The notes under the pieces are model-generated. The model saw nothing but the letters and a program-made list of their open reading frames with translations, was not told where the DNA came from and searched no databases. Below, piece by piece: positions 18,173-25,998 of a DNA stretch of 44,420 bases. Numbering within the stretch: the first letter of the stretch is position 1; every line of letters starts with the position of its first letter. This DNA comes from Jiangella asiatica (GTDB lineage: Bacteria; Actinomycetota; Actinomycetes; Jiangellales; Jiangellaceae), in NCBI RefSeq assembly GCF_004349065.1, contig NZ_SMKZ01000055.1, positions 1 through 44,420 of the forward strand, read 5' to 3'. The position numbers and the translations under genes were made by a program.

Positions 18173-18658
18173 TCAGGTCAGCGGGCGGGTGAAGTAGCGG
18201 ACGGACTTGTCGCGGCCGATCAGCTGCGCCGTGCCCACGGGCGTGAAGCCCATCGAGAGGTGGAGGGCGTCGGAGGCCGGGTTGGGCGGCTCGAGGTTGA
18301 CCTCGGCGCACAGCAGGGTGTGGCCCTCGGCCCGGGCGGCGGCGATGACCTCCTCGTACAGGGCCCGCGCGACGCCCTGTCCGCGGAGCCGGGACGTGAC
18401 GACGACCCGGTCGATGTAGGCGAACCGGTCGTAGCGCTCCTTGAACCAGGTGAAGTTCTGGCTGTCGCGGACGGTGTCCTGGTCGAAGGCGACGACCATG
18501 GCGGCGGCGTCGTCGGTGATGCGCACCCGCCAGGCGATCTTGAGTAGTTCGCGCAGCTCGTCGGCGGTGAGCTCGGAGAGCTCGAGGGCGTGGTCGTTGT
18601 TCAGGGTGAGCAGGGCAAGCTCGTCGGCCGCGGTCGGGGTGCGAAAGGTGTGGGACAC
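18173..18658 (-). CDS. GNAT-family N-acetyltransferase
   Basis: 161-aa single-domain GNAT. Motif A is IDRVVVTSRLRGQGVARALY (R-x-x-G-x-G/A), and EVNLEPPNPASDALHLSMGF is the motif B region with the usual N-x-x-A/S-x-x-(F/L)-(H/Y). The sequence resembles actinobacterial proteins annotated only as GNAT; the acceptor is unknown. GTG 18658 is preceded by TAGGCT (minus strand, 18670-18665) with a 6-nt gap, so it is probably leaderless. Divergent from the LLM oxidoreductase gene. Confidence 0.88.
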   Translation of the reverse strand: MSHTFRTPTAADELALLTLNNDHALELSELTADELRELLKIAWRVRITDDAAAMVVAFDQDTVRDSQNFTWFKERYDRFAYIDRVVVTSRLRGQGVARALYEEVIAAARAEGHTLLCAEVNLEPPNPASDALHLSMGFTPVGTAQLIGRDKSVRYFTRPLT

Positions 18659-18712
18659 GTCACGAGCCTAGTCACGGGGAAGAGCGGCGCCGGTGTACGG
18701 GTTGGGCACGAC

Positions 18713-19570
18713 ATGGCGATCGATGTCGGACGAGCGGGTGTGTGGGTCGGTGCGCGGACCTGGCCGGCGGACCCATCGGAGGTGGCGGACGCGACCGCGG
18801 AGCTGGAGGAGCTGGGCTACCGCGCCATTTGGCTGGGCGGCGCGGAGGGAACACTCCGGCGGCCGGAGCAGGTGCTGGCGGCCACGACGCGCCTCGTCGC
18901 GGCCACCGGGGTCGTCAACGTGTGGTCGGAGCCGGCCGACGAGGTCGCCGCCGCGTTCCACCGGGTCGGCCCGGACCACCCGGACCGGCTGCTGCTGGGC
19001 ATTGGCGCCGGGCATGCGAAGTTCGTCGAGCCGGGCGGGCAGCTCTACGAACGCCCGTACAGCAAGGTCGCGGCGTACCTGGACGCCCTGGACGCGGCGG
19101 GTGTGCCCGTGGGCGCCCGGGCCGTCGCGGCGCTGGGCCCGCGCACCGTCCAGCTGGCGGGGGAGCGCAGCCTGGGCGCGCACCCGTACCTGGTGACGCC
19201 GCGGCACACGGCGATGGCGCGGGGCATCCTGGGCGACGGGCCGCTGCTGGCGCCGGAGCAGAAGGTAGTGCTCGCCACCGACCCCGACGAGGCCCGCGCC
19301 GTCGCCCGCCCGGTGGTCGCGTTCTACCTCGGGCTGCCGAACTACGTGAACAACCTGCGCCGCCTCGGGTTCGGGGACGACGACCTCAGCGGCGACGGCA
19401 GCGACCGGCTGGTCGACGCGCTGGTCGCCTGGGGTGACGTCGACACCGTCGCCGCCCGCATCCGTGAGCACCACGACGCCGGTGCCGACCACGTGTGCGT
19501 GCAGGTCCTCACCGGCGAACGCGGGCTGCCGCGGCAGCAGTGGCGTGCGCTCGCGCCTGCCCTCGTCTAG
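18713..19570 (+). CDS. F420-dependent LLM-class oxidoreductase
   Basis: 285-aa TIM-barrel flavin/F420 enzyme. VGVWVG-like start (RAGVWVGARTWPADPSE), ELEELGYRAIWLGGAEG, GIGAGHAKFVEPG and ALGPRTVQLAGERSLGAHP match the actinobacterial F420-dependent subfamily (annotated as TIGR03620-type). It would transfer a hydride to or from coenzyme F420 on an unknown substrate. ATG 18713 gives the proper barrel start; no strong ribosome site is visible. Convergent with carbonic anhydrase, with only 3 bp between stops. Confidence 0.88.
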   Translation: MAIDVGRAGVWVGARTWPADPSEVADATAELEELGYRAIWLGGAEGTLRRPEQVLAATTRLVAATGVVNVWSEPADEVAAAFHRVGPDHPDRLLLGIGAGHAKFVEPGGQLYERPYSKVAAYLDALDAAGVPVGARAVAALGPRTVQLAGERSLGAHPYLVTPRHTAMARGILGDGPLLAPEQKVVLATDPDEARAVARPVVAFYLGLPNYVNNLRRLGFGDDDLSGDGSDRLVDALVAWGDVDTVAARIREHHDAGADHVCVQVLTGERGLPRQQWRALAPALV

Positions 19571-19573
19571 GCG

Positions 19574-20074
19574 CTAGGCGACCTGCGACAACCGGCCGGT
19601 GTCGACGTCGTAGACGAAGCCGCCGACGGGCGCGCCGGGCGACAGGAAGGGCCACGACCGGATCTTCTGCACGTCCGCGGCCAGAGTTGCGCGCTGGTCG
19701 GCGACGAGCTGGAAGTCGAGGCTGCGCACGTCGATGCCGGAGCTGTCCAGGATGGCGGCGTTGACCTCCTCGGCCGTTGCGCTGGCCATCTTGCACCTGG
19801 TGTGCGCCACCACCATGATCCGCGTGACGCCGAGCAGGTGGGTGGCCAGCGCCAGCGTACGCAGCACGTCGGCGGTCACGCGGGCGCCCGCGTTACGCAT
19901 GATCTTGGCGTCGCCGGGCTTCAGCCCGAGCATCTCCAAAGGCTCGATGCGGGAATCCATGCAGGTGACGACGGCGAGCCCGCGAGCGGCCACGGGCTGC
20001 AGGCCGGCCAGGTCGAAGTGCTTGGCGTAGTCGTCGTTGGCGGCCAGGACGTCGGCGAAATCCTCGGTCTGCAT
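19574..20074 (-). CDS. Beta-class carbonic anhydrase
   Basis: 166-aa zinc enzyme interconverting CO2 and bicarbonate. Zinc ligands and the Asp-Arg dyad are visible: VTCMDSRIEP (Cys38, Asp40, Arg42) and VVAHTRCKMA (His91, Cys94). NAGARVTADVLRTLALATHL is typical of the short mycobacterial Rv1284-type enzymes. It ends GGFVYDVDTGRL, as in that group. AGAGGAG precedes the ATG by about 5 nt. Start lies 10 bp after the sucrase/ferredoxin stop, so it is the last gene of the lipoprotein-MFS operon. Confidence 0.93.
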   Translation of the reverse strand: MQTEDFADVLAANDDYAKHFDLAGLQPVAARGLAVVTCMDSRIEPLEMLGLKPGDAKIMRNAGARVTADVLRTLALATHLLGVTRIMVVAHTRCKMASATAEEVNAAILDSSGIDVRSLDFQLVADQRATLAADVQKIRSWPFLSPGAPVGGFVYDVDTGRLSQVA

Positions 20075-20084
20075 GACGCTCCTC

Positions 20085-21014
20085 TCATCCGCGCAGGCGG
20101 GCGATGTAGGCGACGGGGGTTCCGGCCGGCTTGCCGCACGACTCCGGGCGGGCCGGGTGCTGCTTCTCGGTGCGCACCTGGACCGTCCAGGTGCGGCCGT
20201 CACGGTGCTCGACGACGGCGTCCCAGGCGGCGTCGTCGAGCGGGGCCACGGCGGCGACGTCGAGGTCGTCGAGCCCGGTGTCGCCGGAGACGCGGCGGAC
20301 CGCGGCCTCCGCGGCCTGGGCGGGCCGGCTGAAAGTGCTGCGGCCCCGGTAGTGGTCGGCATGGAACCGGCCGGCCCGGGCGGACTCGACGAGAAGCAGT
20401 GCCGCCTTGTCGTCGAGCCGGCCGTAGACGACGCCGTGCGGCAGCAGCACGGCGGTCGGGGCGAACCGGTGGCCGCCGAGGTGGGTGGTCTCCCAGACCC
20501 GCCCCAGGATGTCGTCGCGGACGTCGTGCACGAGCTGGCGGCCCTTCTGCGCGCAGCACACGTCGCGGCGCCCGTTGGTGCAGACCAGGAGCAGCGGCTC
20601 GGGCTCCGGGCGCAGCGCCAGCCCGGCGGAGGCGACGACGGCGTCGAGGTCGCGGCCGCCGCGGGCGGCGCGCAGCGCGGCCCAGTCGAGCCCGCGCAGG
20701 TCGGACGGGTCCGCGATCCAGCCGCCGAGCAGGCGGGTAGCGCCCGGGCGGGTCGCGGCCAGCCACACCCGGTGCGACACGGGGCGGCGGGTGTCGGGGT
20801 GCTGGCGCGGGCGGCGGACCAGCGCGACCCGGCCGCCGTGCTCGCCGGCCGATGCGTCCAGCTCTGCGCCGAGGCGGGGGTCGAGATGCGACTGCGTGAG
20901 CGCCTTCGCGCCCCACGGCCCGGGCTGCTCGACCACCAGCCACCAGGCGGCCACCGGCGCCGTACCGGCCAGCGGCTCGCCGAGCTCGCGGCTGTCGTCG
21001 GAGCAGGAGGTCAC
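20085..21014 (-). CDS. Sucrase/ferredoxin-like protein (thioredoxin-fold 2Fe-2S type)
   Basis: 309 aa. The cysteine signature VCTNGRRDVCCAQKGR and the region TTHLGGHRFAPTAVLLPHG mark the sucrase/ferredoxin-like family (PF06999-type), related to thioredoxin-like 2Fe-2S ferredoxins; an early Cys4 may add to the set. Physiological role is not established. GTG 21014 overlaps the MFS stop in GTGA, which fixes the start and implies coupling. Downstream, carbonic anhydrase follows after 10 bp. Confidence 0.82.
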   Translation of the reverse strand: MTSCSDDSRELGEPLAGTAPVAAWWLVVEQPGPWGAKALTQSHLDPRLGAELDASAGEHGGRVALVRRPRQHPDTRRPVSHRVWLAATRPGATRLLGGWIADPSDLRGLDWAALRAARGGRDLDAVVASAGLALRPEPEPLLLVCTNGRRDVCCAQKGRQLVHDVRDDILGRVWETTHLGGHRFAPTAVLLPHGVVYGRLDDKAALLLVESARAGRFHADHYRGRSTFSRPAQAAEAAVRRVSGDTGLDDLDVAAVAPLDDAAWDAVVEHRDGRTWTVQVRTEKQHPARPESCGKPAGTPVAYIARLRG

Positions 21015-22780
21015 GCCACCACGGTACGGGGGACGTGCCGCAGCAGGAGCAGCGCGCCCACGGTCGCGGCCGCCGCGCACACCGCGGCGCCGGTGAACGT
21101 AGCCTGCAGCTGCTCCACGATGGCCTGCCGGACGGCGTCGTCGTACGGCGGGCAGTCGGTGGGGGATGACGGGCAGGTGACCGTGGGCGACTCGATGTCG
21201 GCCTGGACGGAGTAGAGGCGCCGCAGCCCGATCGCGGTGAGCGCGGACAGCCCGGCGAGCATGCCGACCATGCGGGCGACGACGAGCAGGGCGCTGGCCA
21301 CGCCGTGGGTCGCGCGCGGCGCCGCGGCCAGCAGCGCCGCGTTGACCGGGGCGATGGCCAGGCCGAACCCGAACCCGGCCGCGACCAGGACGGCGTCGTC
21401 GCCGAGCCCGTCGAGCGACCCGAGCCCCCAGGTGGCTATGACGGCGAGCCCGGTGGTGCCGACGGCAAGCCCGGCGGTGGCCACCGGCGCCGGGCTGAAC
21501 CGGTGCAGCAGCCAGCCGCCGAGCACCGCGCCGACCGGCAGCGCCACCAGGAACCGGAGCAGCACCAGCGCCGCGTCCAGCTGGTCCGCGCCCTCGAGCA
21601 CGGTGCGCGCCAGGATGGGGACGTCGACGACGACGGCGACCAGTGCGGCCCCGACGAAGAAGCTGACCAGCAGCGATCCCCACGCCGGCACGGCGCGGAC
21701 GGCGGCCGGCGGCACCAGCGGGGCGGCGGCCCGGCGCTGCCGCCAGGCGAACCCGGCCAGCGCCAGCGCCGACCCGGCGAGCAGCCACGGCCCGGACGGC
21801 GCCATCAGCTCGACCGCGGGGTCTGCCACGGCGAAGGTCAGCACGATGCCGCCCAGCGCGGTGCCGAGCAGCAGCGCGCCGGGCAGGTCGGCGGCGCGCA
21901 GCACCGCCGGGGTGCGGCGCAGCGGCAGGACCGGCCGGCGCGCGGTCAGCTCCCGCGCGACGAACGCCAGCACCAGCACGGCCGCGGCGATGGCCAGCGG
22001 AGTGGTCCAGCCGCGGCCGTCGACCCGCGGGACCAGCAGCTCGCCCCACCGAACGCTCTGCTCGAGCGGGTCCGGCCGGGTCACCGCGAGGCCGGCGCAG
22101 GCCAGCGCGCCCAGGCCCAGCAACGCACCGGCGACGTCCGGCCAGCCGGCGGGCGCGGACGGCGGCCGCGCGGGCGATGAGGCCGGCTGCGCGGGCGCCA
22201 GGGTGAGCTGGCGCCGTCGGGCGACCGTGCCGGCGAACAGCACCGCCCCGATCACGAAGTTGACCCAGAAGATGGCCCGCCAGTCGGCGACGGCGAGGAT
22301 GGCCGCGCCGAACAGCGGACCCAGCACCGAGCCCAGCTCCTGGACGGCGCCGACCAGGCCCAGCGGGACGCCGCGACGCTCTGCCGGCCACAGGTCGGCC
22401 ACCAGCGCCAGCGTCACCGGGACCAGTGCGCCGCCGCCGGCGCCCTGTAGGAACCGGCCGACCACGGCGCCGGCGACGCCGTCGGCGGAGGCCGTCAGGA
22501 GCGACCCGGCGGTGAAGACCAGCATCGAGCCGGTGAGGACGGGCAGACGCCCGGTGACGTCGGAGATGCGCCCGACGAGGGGGAGGACCACGACGTAGCC
22601 GAGCAGGAACATCGACACCAGCGGCGCGGCCCGCTGCAGCTCGTCGGCGTCCAACCCGACGCCGATCATCATGTCCGGCAGCGCCAGGACGATGACGTAG
22701 GTGTCGGCGGCCGCCAGCAGTACCCCGACGACCCCGAGCGCCAGCGCCCGGCGGCCGGCGCGCTCAGCTGTCGGGAGCAC
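21011..22780 (-). CDS. MFS exporter of the P55/Rv1410c type (by context)
   Basis: 589-aa polytopic transporter, about 14 helices. VVLALPDMMIGVGLDADELQ and LGYVVVLPLVGRISDVTGRLPVLTG (motif A in its second half) and RFLQGAGGGALVPVTLALV define a DHA2-like MFS protein. Two inserts are Pro/Ala-rich loops. GTG 22780 overlaps the lipoprotein gene by 17 bp. In mycobacteria lprG is followed by the MFS gene Rv1410c (P55), and the pair exports lipid; the same order here supports this role, but substrate is inferred. Confidence 0.85.
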   Translation of the reverse strand: MLPTAERAGRRALALGVVGVLLAAADTYVIVLALPDMMIGVGLDADELQRAAPLVSMFLLGYVVVLPLVGRISDVTGRLPVLTGSMLVFTAGSLLTASADGVAGAVVGRFLQGAGGGALVPVTLALVADLWPAERRGVPLGLVGAVQELGSVLGPLFGAAILAVADWRAIFWVNFVIGAVLFAGTVARRRQLTLAPAQPASSPARPPSAPAGWPDVAGALLGLGALACAGLAVTRPDPLEQSVRWGELLVPRVDGRGWTTPLAIAAAVLVLAFVARELTARRPVLPLRRTPAVLRAADLPGALLLGTALGGIVLTFAVADPAVELMAPSGPWLLAGSALALAGFAWRQRRAAAPLVPPAAVRAVPAWGSLLVSFFVGAALVAVVVDVPILARTVLEGADQLDAALVLLRFLVALPVGAVLGGWLLHRFSPAPVATAGLAVGTTGLAVIATWGLGSLDGLGDDAVLVAAGFGFGLAIAPVNAALLAAAPRATHGVASALLVVARMVGMLAGLSALTAIGLRRLYSVQADIESPTVTCPSSPTDCPPYDDAVRQAIVEQLQATFTGAAVCAAAATVGALLLLRHVPRTVVA

Positions 22781-23477
22781 TGATCTCGGCGGGCTCGTCG
22801 TAGTCGTCGAGCTGGACGGAGTAGCTCTGCTCGTCGCCGCCCTCGTAGAACGGCCCGGTCAAGGTGGCCTGACGCAGGTGCCCGGAGTCGGAATCGAGCG
22901 CCCAGACGGCCTGGACCTCGGCGGTCGGGTCGGCGATGGCGAGGATGCGGCCGACCAGCTCGCCCGGCAGGACCGATTCGACCTGGTCGTAGACCTCGCC
23001 GTCGATGCGCACCTGGTCGCCCGCGGTGACCTCGCTGCCGGACGTGAGCAGTTGGCTGACGCCCTCGTCGGGGTCTATGAGCAGGCCGGGGTCGCCGAAC
23101 CCGAGCTCTTCGGCGTCGACCTCCGCGAACCCATTGGTCAACGGCAGCTGTGCCCACAGCTGGCCGTCGACGGAGACGACGGCGACGGTGGCCGGCAGCG
23201 CGCCGGCGCGGATGCGGATGTCGCCCTCGAACGACGCCGGCGGCACGGCGACGCCCTCCGCGCCGAGGACGACGGTGCCGTCGTCGGGCAGATCCTCGCC
23301 CTCGACGGTGAACCGCACGCTCGACGCCTCGTTCAGCAGGTCGGCGGCGGTGTCCAGCTGTGCCTGGGGGTCGTCGCCGCCGCCGTCGCCGTCGTCGTCA
23401 CCGCTGCATCCGGCGAGGGCGAGCGTGGTGGCCGTGGCGAGCAGAGCGGCGGCGATCCGGCGGGCGGTGACTCGCAT
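22764..23477 (-). CDS. LprG/LppX-family lipoprotein
   Basis: 237-aa secreted lipoprotein. Residues 1-23 are a signal peptide ending in a clear lipobox, LALAGC, with lipidation at Cys24. An Asp/Gly-rich linker (SGDDDGDGGGDD) follows. The mature part reads LNEASSVRFTVEGEDLPDDG, then DIRIRAGALPATVAVVSVDG, as in the LppX/LprA/F/G fold with its lipid-binding cavity. ATG 23477 starts a classical signal peptide. It is first in an operon with an MFS exporter, matching mycobacterial lprG-Rv1410c. Confidence 0.87.
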   Translation of the reverse strand: MRVTARRIAAALLATATTLALAGCSGDDDGDGGGDDPQAQLDTAADLLNEASSVRFTVEGEDLPDDGTVVLGAEGVAVPPASFEGDIRIRAGALPATVAVVSVDGQLWAQLPLTNGFAEVDAEELGFGDPGLLIDPDEGVSQLLTSGSEVTAGDQVRIDGEVYDQVESVLPGELVGRILAIADPTAEVQAVWALDSDSGHLRQATLTGPFYEGGDEQSYSVQLDDYDEPAEISAPDS

Positions 23478-23616
23478 GAGGGCAGTGTGCCAGCCGGGGC
23501 GGTCAGGTGCCCGGCCGACCCGCGAGCTGGACTCCACACGAACTCCTCCCGGACGGCAGCGACGCCCCACGGTGCCCGTCGGCCGCTGTGAACTCGCTGA
23601 GAGTTCGACTGCATTG

Positions 23617-23639
23617 CGATACGCGACCGTTGCGTATCG
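23617..23639. promoter_or_regulatory. Operator O1, CGATACG-N9-CGTATCG
   Basis: Perfect 7-bp dyad with a 9-bp spacer. It covers the -35 (TTGCGT, 23630-23635) of the exporter promoter. Same format as O2; likely TetR site. Confidence 0.8.
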
Positions 23640-23657
23640 TGCGGATGGGGTCTATTG
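23630..23657 (+). promoter_or_regulatory. Promoter of MFS-tetR operon
   Basis: TTGCGT (23630-23635), 16-bp spacer, TATTGT (23652-23657). It lies between and partly inside the two operators, so repressor binding would block it. Confidence 0.6.
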
Positions 23658-23669
23658 TCGCCCCCATAC

Positions 23670-23692
23670 CGATACGACACGTGAGCGTATCG
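23670..23692. promoter_or_regulatory. Operator O2, CGATACG-N9-CGTATCG
   Basis: Second perfect dyad of the same sequence and spacing, just after the predicted transcription start. Centres of O1 and O2 are 53 bp apart, about five helical turns. Confidence 0.8.
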
Positions 23693-23725
23693 AAACAACA
23701 TCCGATGGGAAGGAAACCCGCCATC

Positions 23726-25273
23726 GTGGACCAAGCGACGATCCACAACCGGCGATGGAGCATCCTCGGCGTTCTCGTCGTCAGCCTGCTCGTCGTCGTG
23801 CTCGACAACACTGTGCTCAACGTCGCGCTCAGGACCATCCAGGACGATCTCTCGGCCACCCAGAGCGAGCTGGAGTGGGCGATCAACTCCTACACCCTCG
23901 TCTTCGCCGGGCTGCTGTTCACATTCGGCCTGCTCGGCGACCGCTTCGGCCGGCGCCGCATGCTGATGCTGGGGCTGCTGCTGTTCGGCATCGCCTCGGC
24001 CGTCTCCGCCTACGCCTCGTCGCCGGAGCAGCTGATCGCCGCCCGTGCGTTCATGGGTGTCGGCGCCGCCGCGGTCATGCCGGCGACGCTCGCAATCATC
24101 ACCAACGTCTTCGAGCCCGAGGAGCGCGGCCGCGCCATCGGCATCTGGGTCGCCTCCGTGGGCATCGCGGTCGTGCTCGGCCCGGTGCTCGGCGGCGCGC
24201 TGCTCGAGCGGTTCTGGTGGGGCTCGGTGTTCCTCATCAACGTCCCGGTCGTGCTCATCGGCCTCGCCCTGATCGCCTGGCTGGTGCCGGAGTCACGCAA
24301 CCCCTCGCCTGGGCGGCTGGACCCCGTCGGCGTCGGATTGTCGATCATCGGGCTGACGCTGCTCGTGTACGGCATCATCGAGGGCGGCGAGCGGGCCACG
24401 GTGACCGAGCCGGTGGTCTGGGGTTCCACCCTGGGCGGGCTGGCCGTGCTGGGGCTGTTCATCTGGTACGAAGCCCGCTCCGATCACCCGGCCCTGGACG
24501 TCCAACTGTTTCGCAACCCGATGTTCTCCGCGTCGGTCGCCACCATCGGCCTGGTGTTCTTCGCCATGCTCGGCACGTTCTTCTTCATGACGTTCTACCT
24601 GCAGATCGTCCGGGGCTACTCGCCGCTGGAGACGGGCCTGACGTTCCTGCCGTTCGCGGTGGCCCAGACGGTGTTCGCGGCGCTCTCGGAGCGGATGGTG
24701 CGCCGGTACGGCATCCGCGCGGTCACCGCCACCGGGCTCGGCCTGGTGACGCTCAGCCTGGTCGGCATGGGCTCCATCGACGCCGGCACGTCGCTGTGGT
24801 TCCTGCTGGCGCTGTTCTTCATCCAGGGCGCGGGCATCGCCAACGTCATGCCGCCGGCGACGACGGCCGTCATGGCGGCGGTGCCTCGCGAGAAGGCCGG
24901 CATCGGCTCCGCGGTCAACAACACGATGCGCCAGGTGGGCGGCGCGCTCGGGGTCGCCGTCCTCGGCGCGGTGCTCTCGGCCCGATACCGGTCCGGCGTC
25001 GACGACGCGGTGAGCGTGCTGCCCGCAGGCATCCGGCACGCGGCGGCGGAGTCGATCGGGTCGACCATGATGGCCGCCGAGCAGGCCGGCGTCGTCGCAC
25101 AGGTGCGCGGCCCGGCCTTCGACGCCTTCATCGGCGGTGTGCAGTGGGTAGCCTTCTTGGGTGCCGCCGTCGCGGCGCTGAGCGTCGTCGTCGTCACGGT
25201 GTTCCTGCCCGGGCCGTCGGCGGCGGAGCCGGCACCGTCGACGGCACCGGAGCCGGAGACAGCGAGGACGTGA
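23726..25273 (+). CDS. MFS multidrug exporter, DHA2 (EmrB/QacA) type
   Basis: 515-aa, 14-helix proton-driven exporter. VVVLDNTVLNVALRTIQDDL is motif D1; LLGDRFGRRRMLMLG is motif A; GPVLGGALLERFWWGSVFLI contains motif C. GTG 23726 is preferred over ATG 23705 because AAGGAA lies 9 nt ahead of it and the ATG has no ribosome site. The next gene is tetR, and two matching operators flank the promoter, so expression is probably induced by a drug or metabolite that releases TetR. Substrate unknown. Confidence 0.93.
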   Translation: MDQATIHNRRWSILGVLVVSLLVVVLDNTVLNVALRTIQDDLSATQSELEWAINSYTLVFAGLLFTFGLLGDRFGRRRMLMLGLLLFGIASAVSAYASSPEQLIAARAFMGVGAAAVMPATLAIITNVFEPEERGRAIGIWVASVGIAVVLGPVLGGALLERFWWGSVFLINVPVVLIGLALIAWLVPESRNPSPGRLDPVGVGLSIIGLTLLVYGIIEGGERATVTEPVVWGSTLGGLAVLGLFIWYEARSDHPALDVQLFRNPMFSASVATIGLVFFAMLGTFFFMTFYLQIVRGYSPLETGLTFLPFAVAQTVFAALSERMVRRYGIRAVTATGLGLVTLSLVGMGSIDAGTSLWFLLALFFIQGAGIANVMPPATTAVMAAVPREKAGIGSAVNNTMRQVGGALGVAVLGAVLSARYRSGVDDAVSVLPAGIRHAAAESIGSTMMAAEQAGVVAQVRGPAFDAFIGGVQWVAFLGAAVAALSVVVVTVFLPGPSAAEPAPSTAPEPETART

Positions 25274-25279
25274 CCTGAC

Positions 25280-25882
25280 ATGACCGAGATCGCTCGGGTG
25301 GAGCGGCGCAGCGGGCGGCCGCGCAGCGAGGACGCGGACCGGGCGATCATCGAGGCCACCCTCGACCTCCTCGCGGAGTCCGGCATCGCCGGCACGTCCA
25401 TCGAGGGCATCGCGGCACGCGCCGGCGTCGGCAAGACCACCATCTACCGGCGCTGGCGCGGGCTGGAGAGCTTGATCTGCGACGCCATGCTCACGCTGAA
25501 GGGCCCGCTGCCCACACTGTCGGGCGCCTCCCTTCGCGACGACCTGCTGTCCATCGCCGAGGCCGCCGCCCGGAGCCGGGAGTCCGCACGCAACCGCAAG
25601 GTGTACGCGTGCTTCGTCGGTGAGATGAGCCGGTACCCCGCGCTGGACGCGCAGTACCGCGAGACCGTCATCGCGCCGCGCCGCGAGCTCACCCGCGGCG
25701 CCCTGCGCCGGGCCATCGAGCGGGGCGAGCTGCGCGACGACCTCGACCTCGAGGTGATGTCAGAGATCGTCACCGCGCCCACCCTGCATTGGATGCTGCA
25801 CCACCCGGACCAGACGCCGTCGCGGGAACTGTTGGAGCAGCTCCTCGACGGCGTCCTGGGTGGCCTGCGTCCACGCGCCTAG
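25280..25882 (+). CDS. TetR-family transcriptional repressor
   Basis: 200 aa. N-terminal HTH: IIEATLDLLAESGIAGTSIE, then IAARAGVGKTTIYRRWRG (recognition helix), standard for TetR. The C-terminal ligand domain ends in a TetR_C-type HWMLHHPDQTP segment. ATG lies 6 bp after the exporter stop, so it is co-transcribed. The obvious targets are O1/O2 upstream of the exporter, giving negative autoregulation of both genes. Confidence 0.93.
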   Translation: MTEIARVERRSGRPRSEDADRAIIEATLDLLAESGIAGTSIEGIAARAGVGKTTIYRRWRGLESLICDAMLTLKGPLPTLSGASLRDDLLSIAEAAARSRESARNRKVYACFVGEMSRYPALDAQYRETVIAPRRELTRGALRRAIERGELRDDLDLEVMSEIVTAPTLHWMLHHPDQTPSRELLEQLLDGVLGGLRPRA

Positions 25883-25926
25883 GCCCGTCGCCCGACCCGC
25901 ACGCTGTTCCCGTCGTCCCCGTCGCG

Positions 25927-25998
25927 GTTGATCTTGGAGCAACTGCGGAATCAAGCGGACACTTCGTCCTGCATTGCCGCGGTTACTCCGAGATCAAC
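25927..25998. terminator. Imperfect palindrome between tetR and parC
   Basis: GTTGATCTTGGAGCAAC (25927-25943) pairs imperfectly with GTTACTCCGAGATCAAC (25982-25998), with a loop of about 38 nt. Lies between convergent tetR and parC; the parC stop TGA is part of the right arm (TTGATC on the minus strand). Confidence 0.55.
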
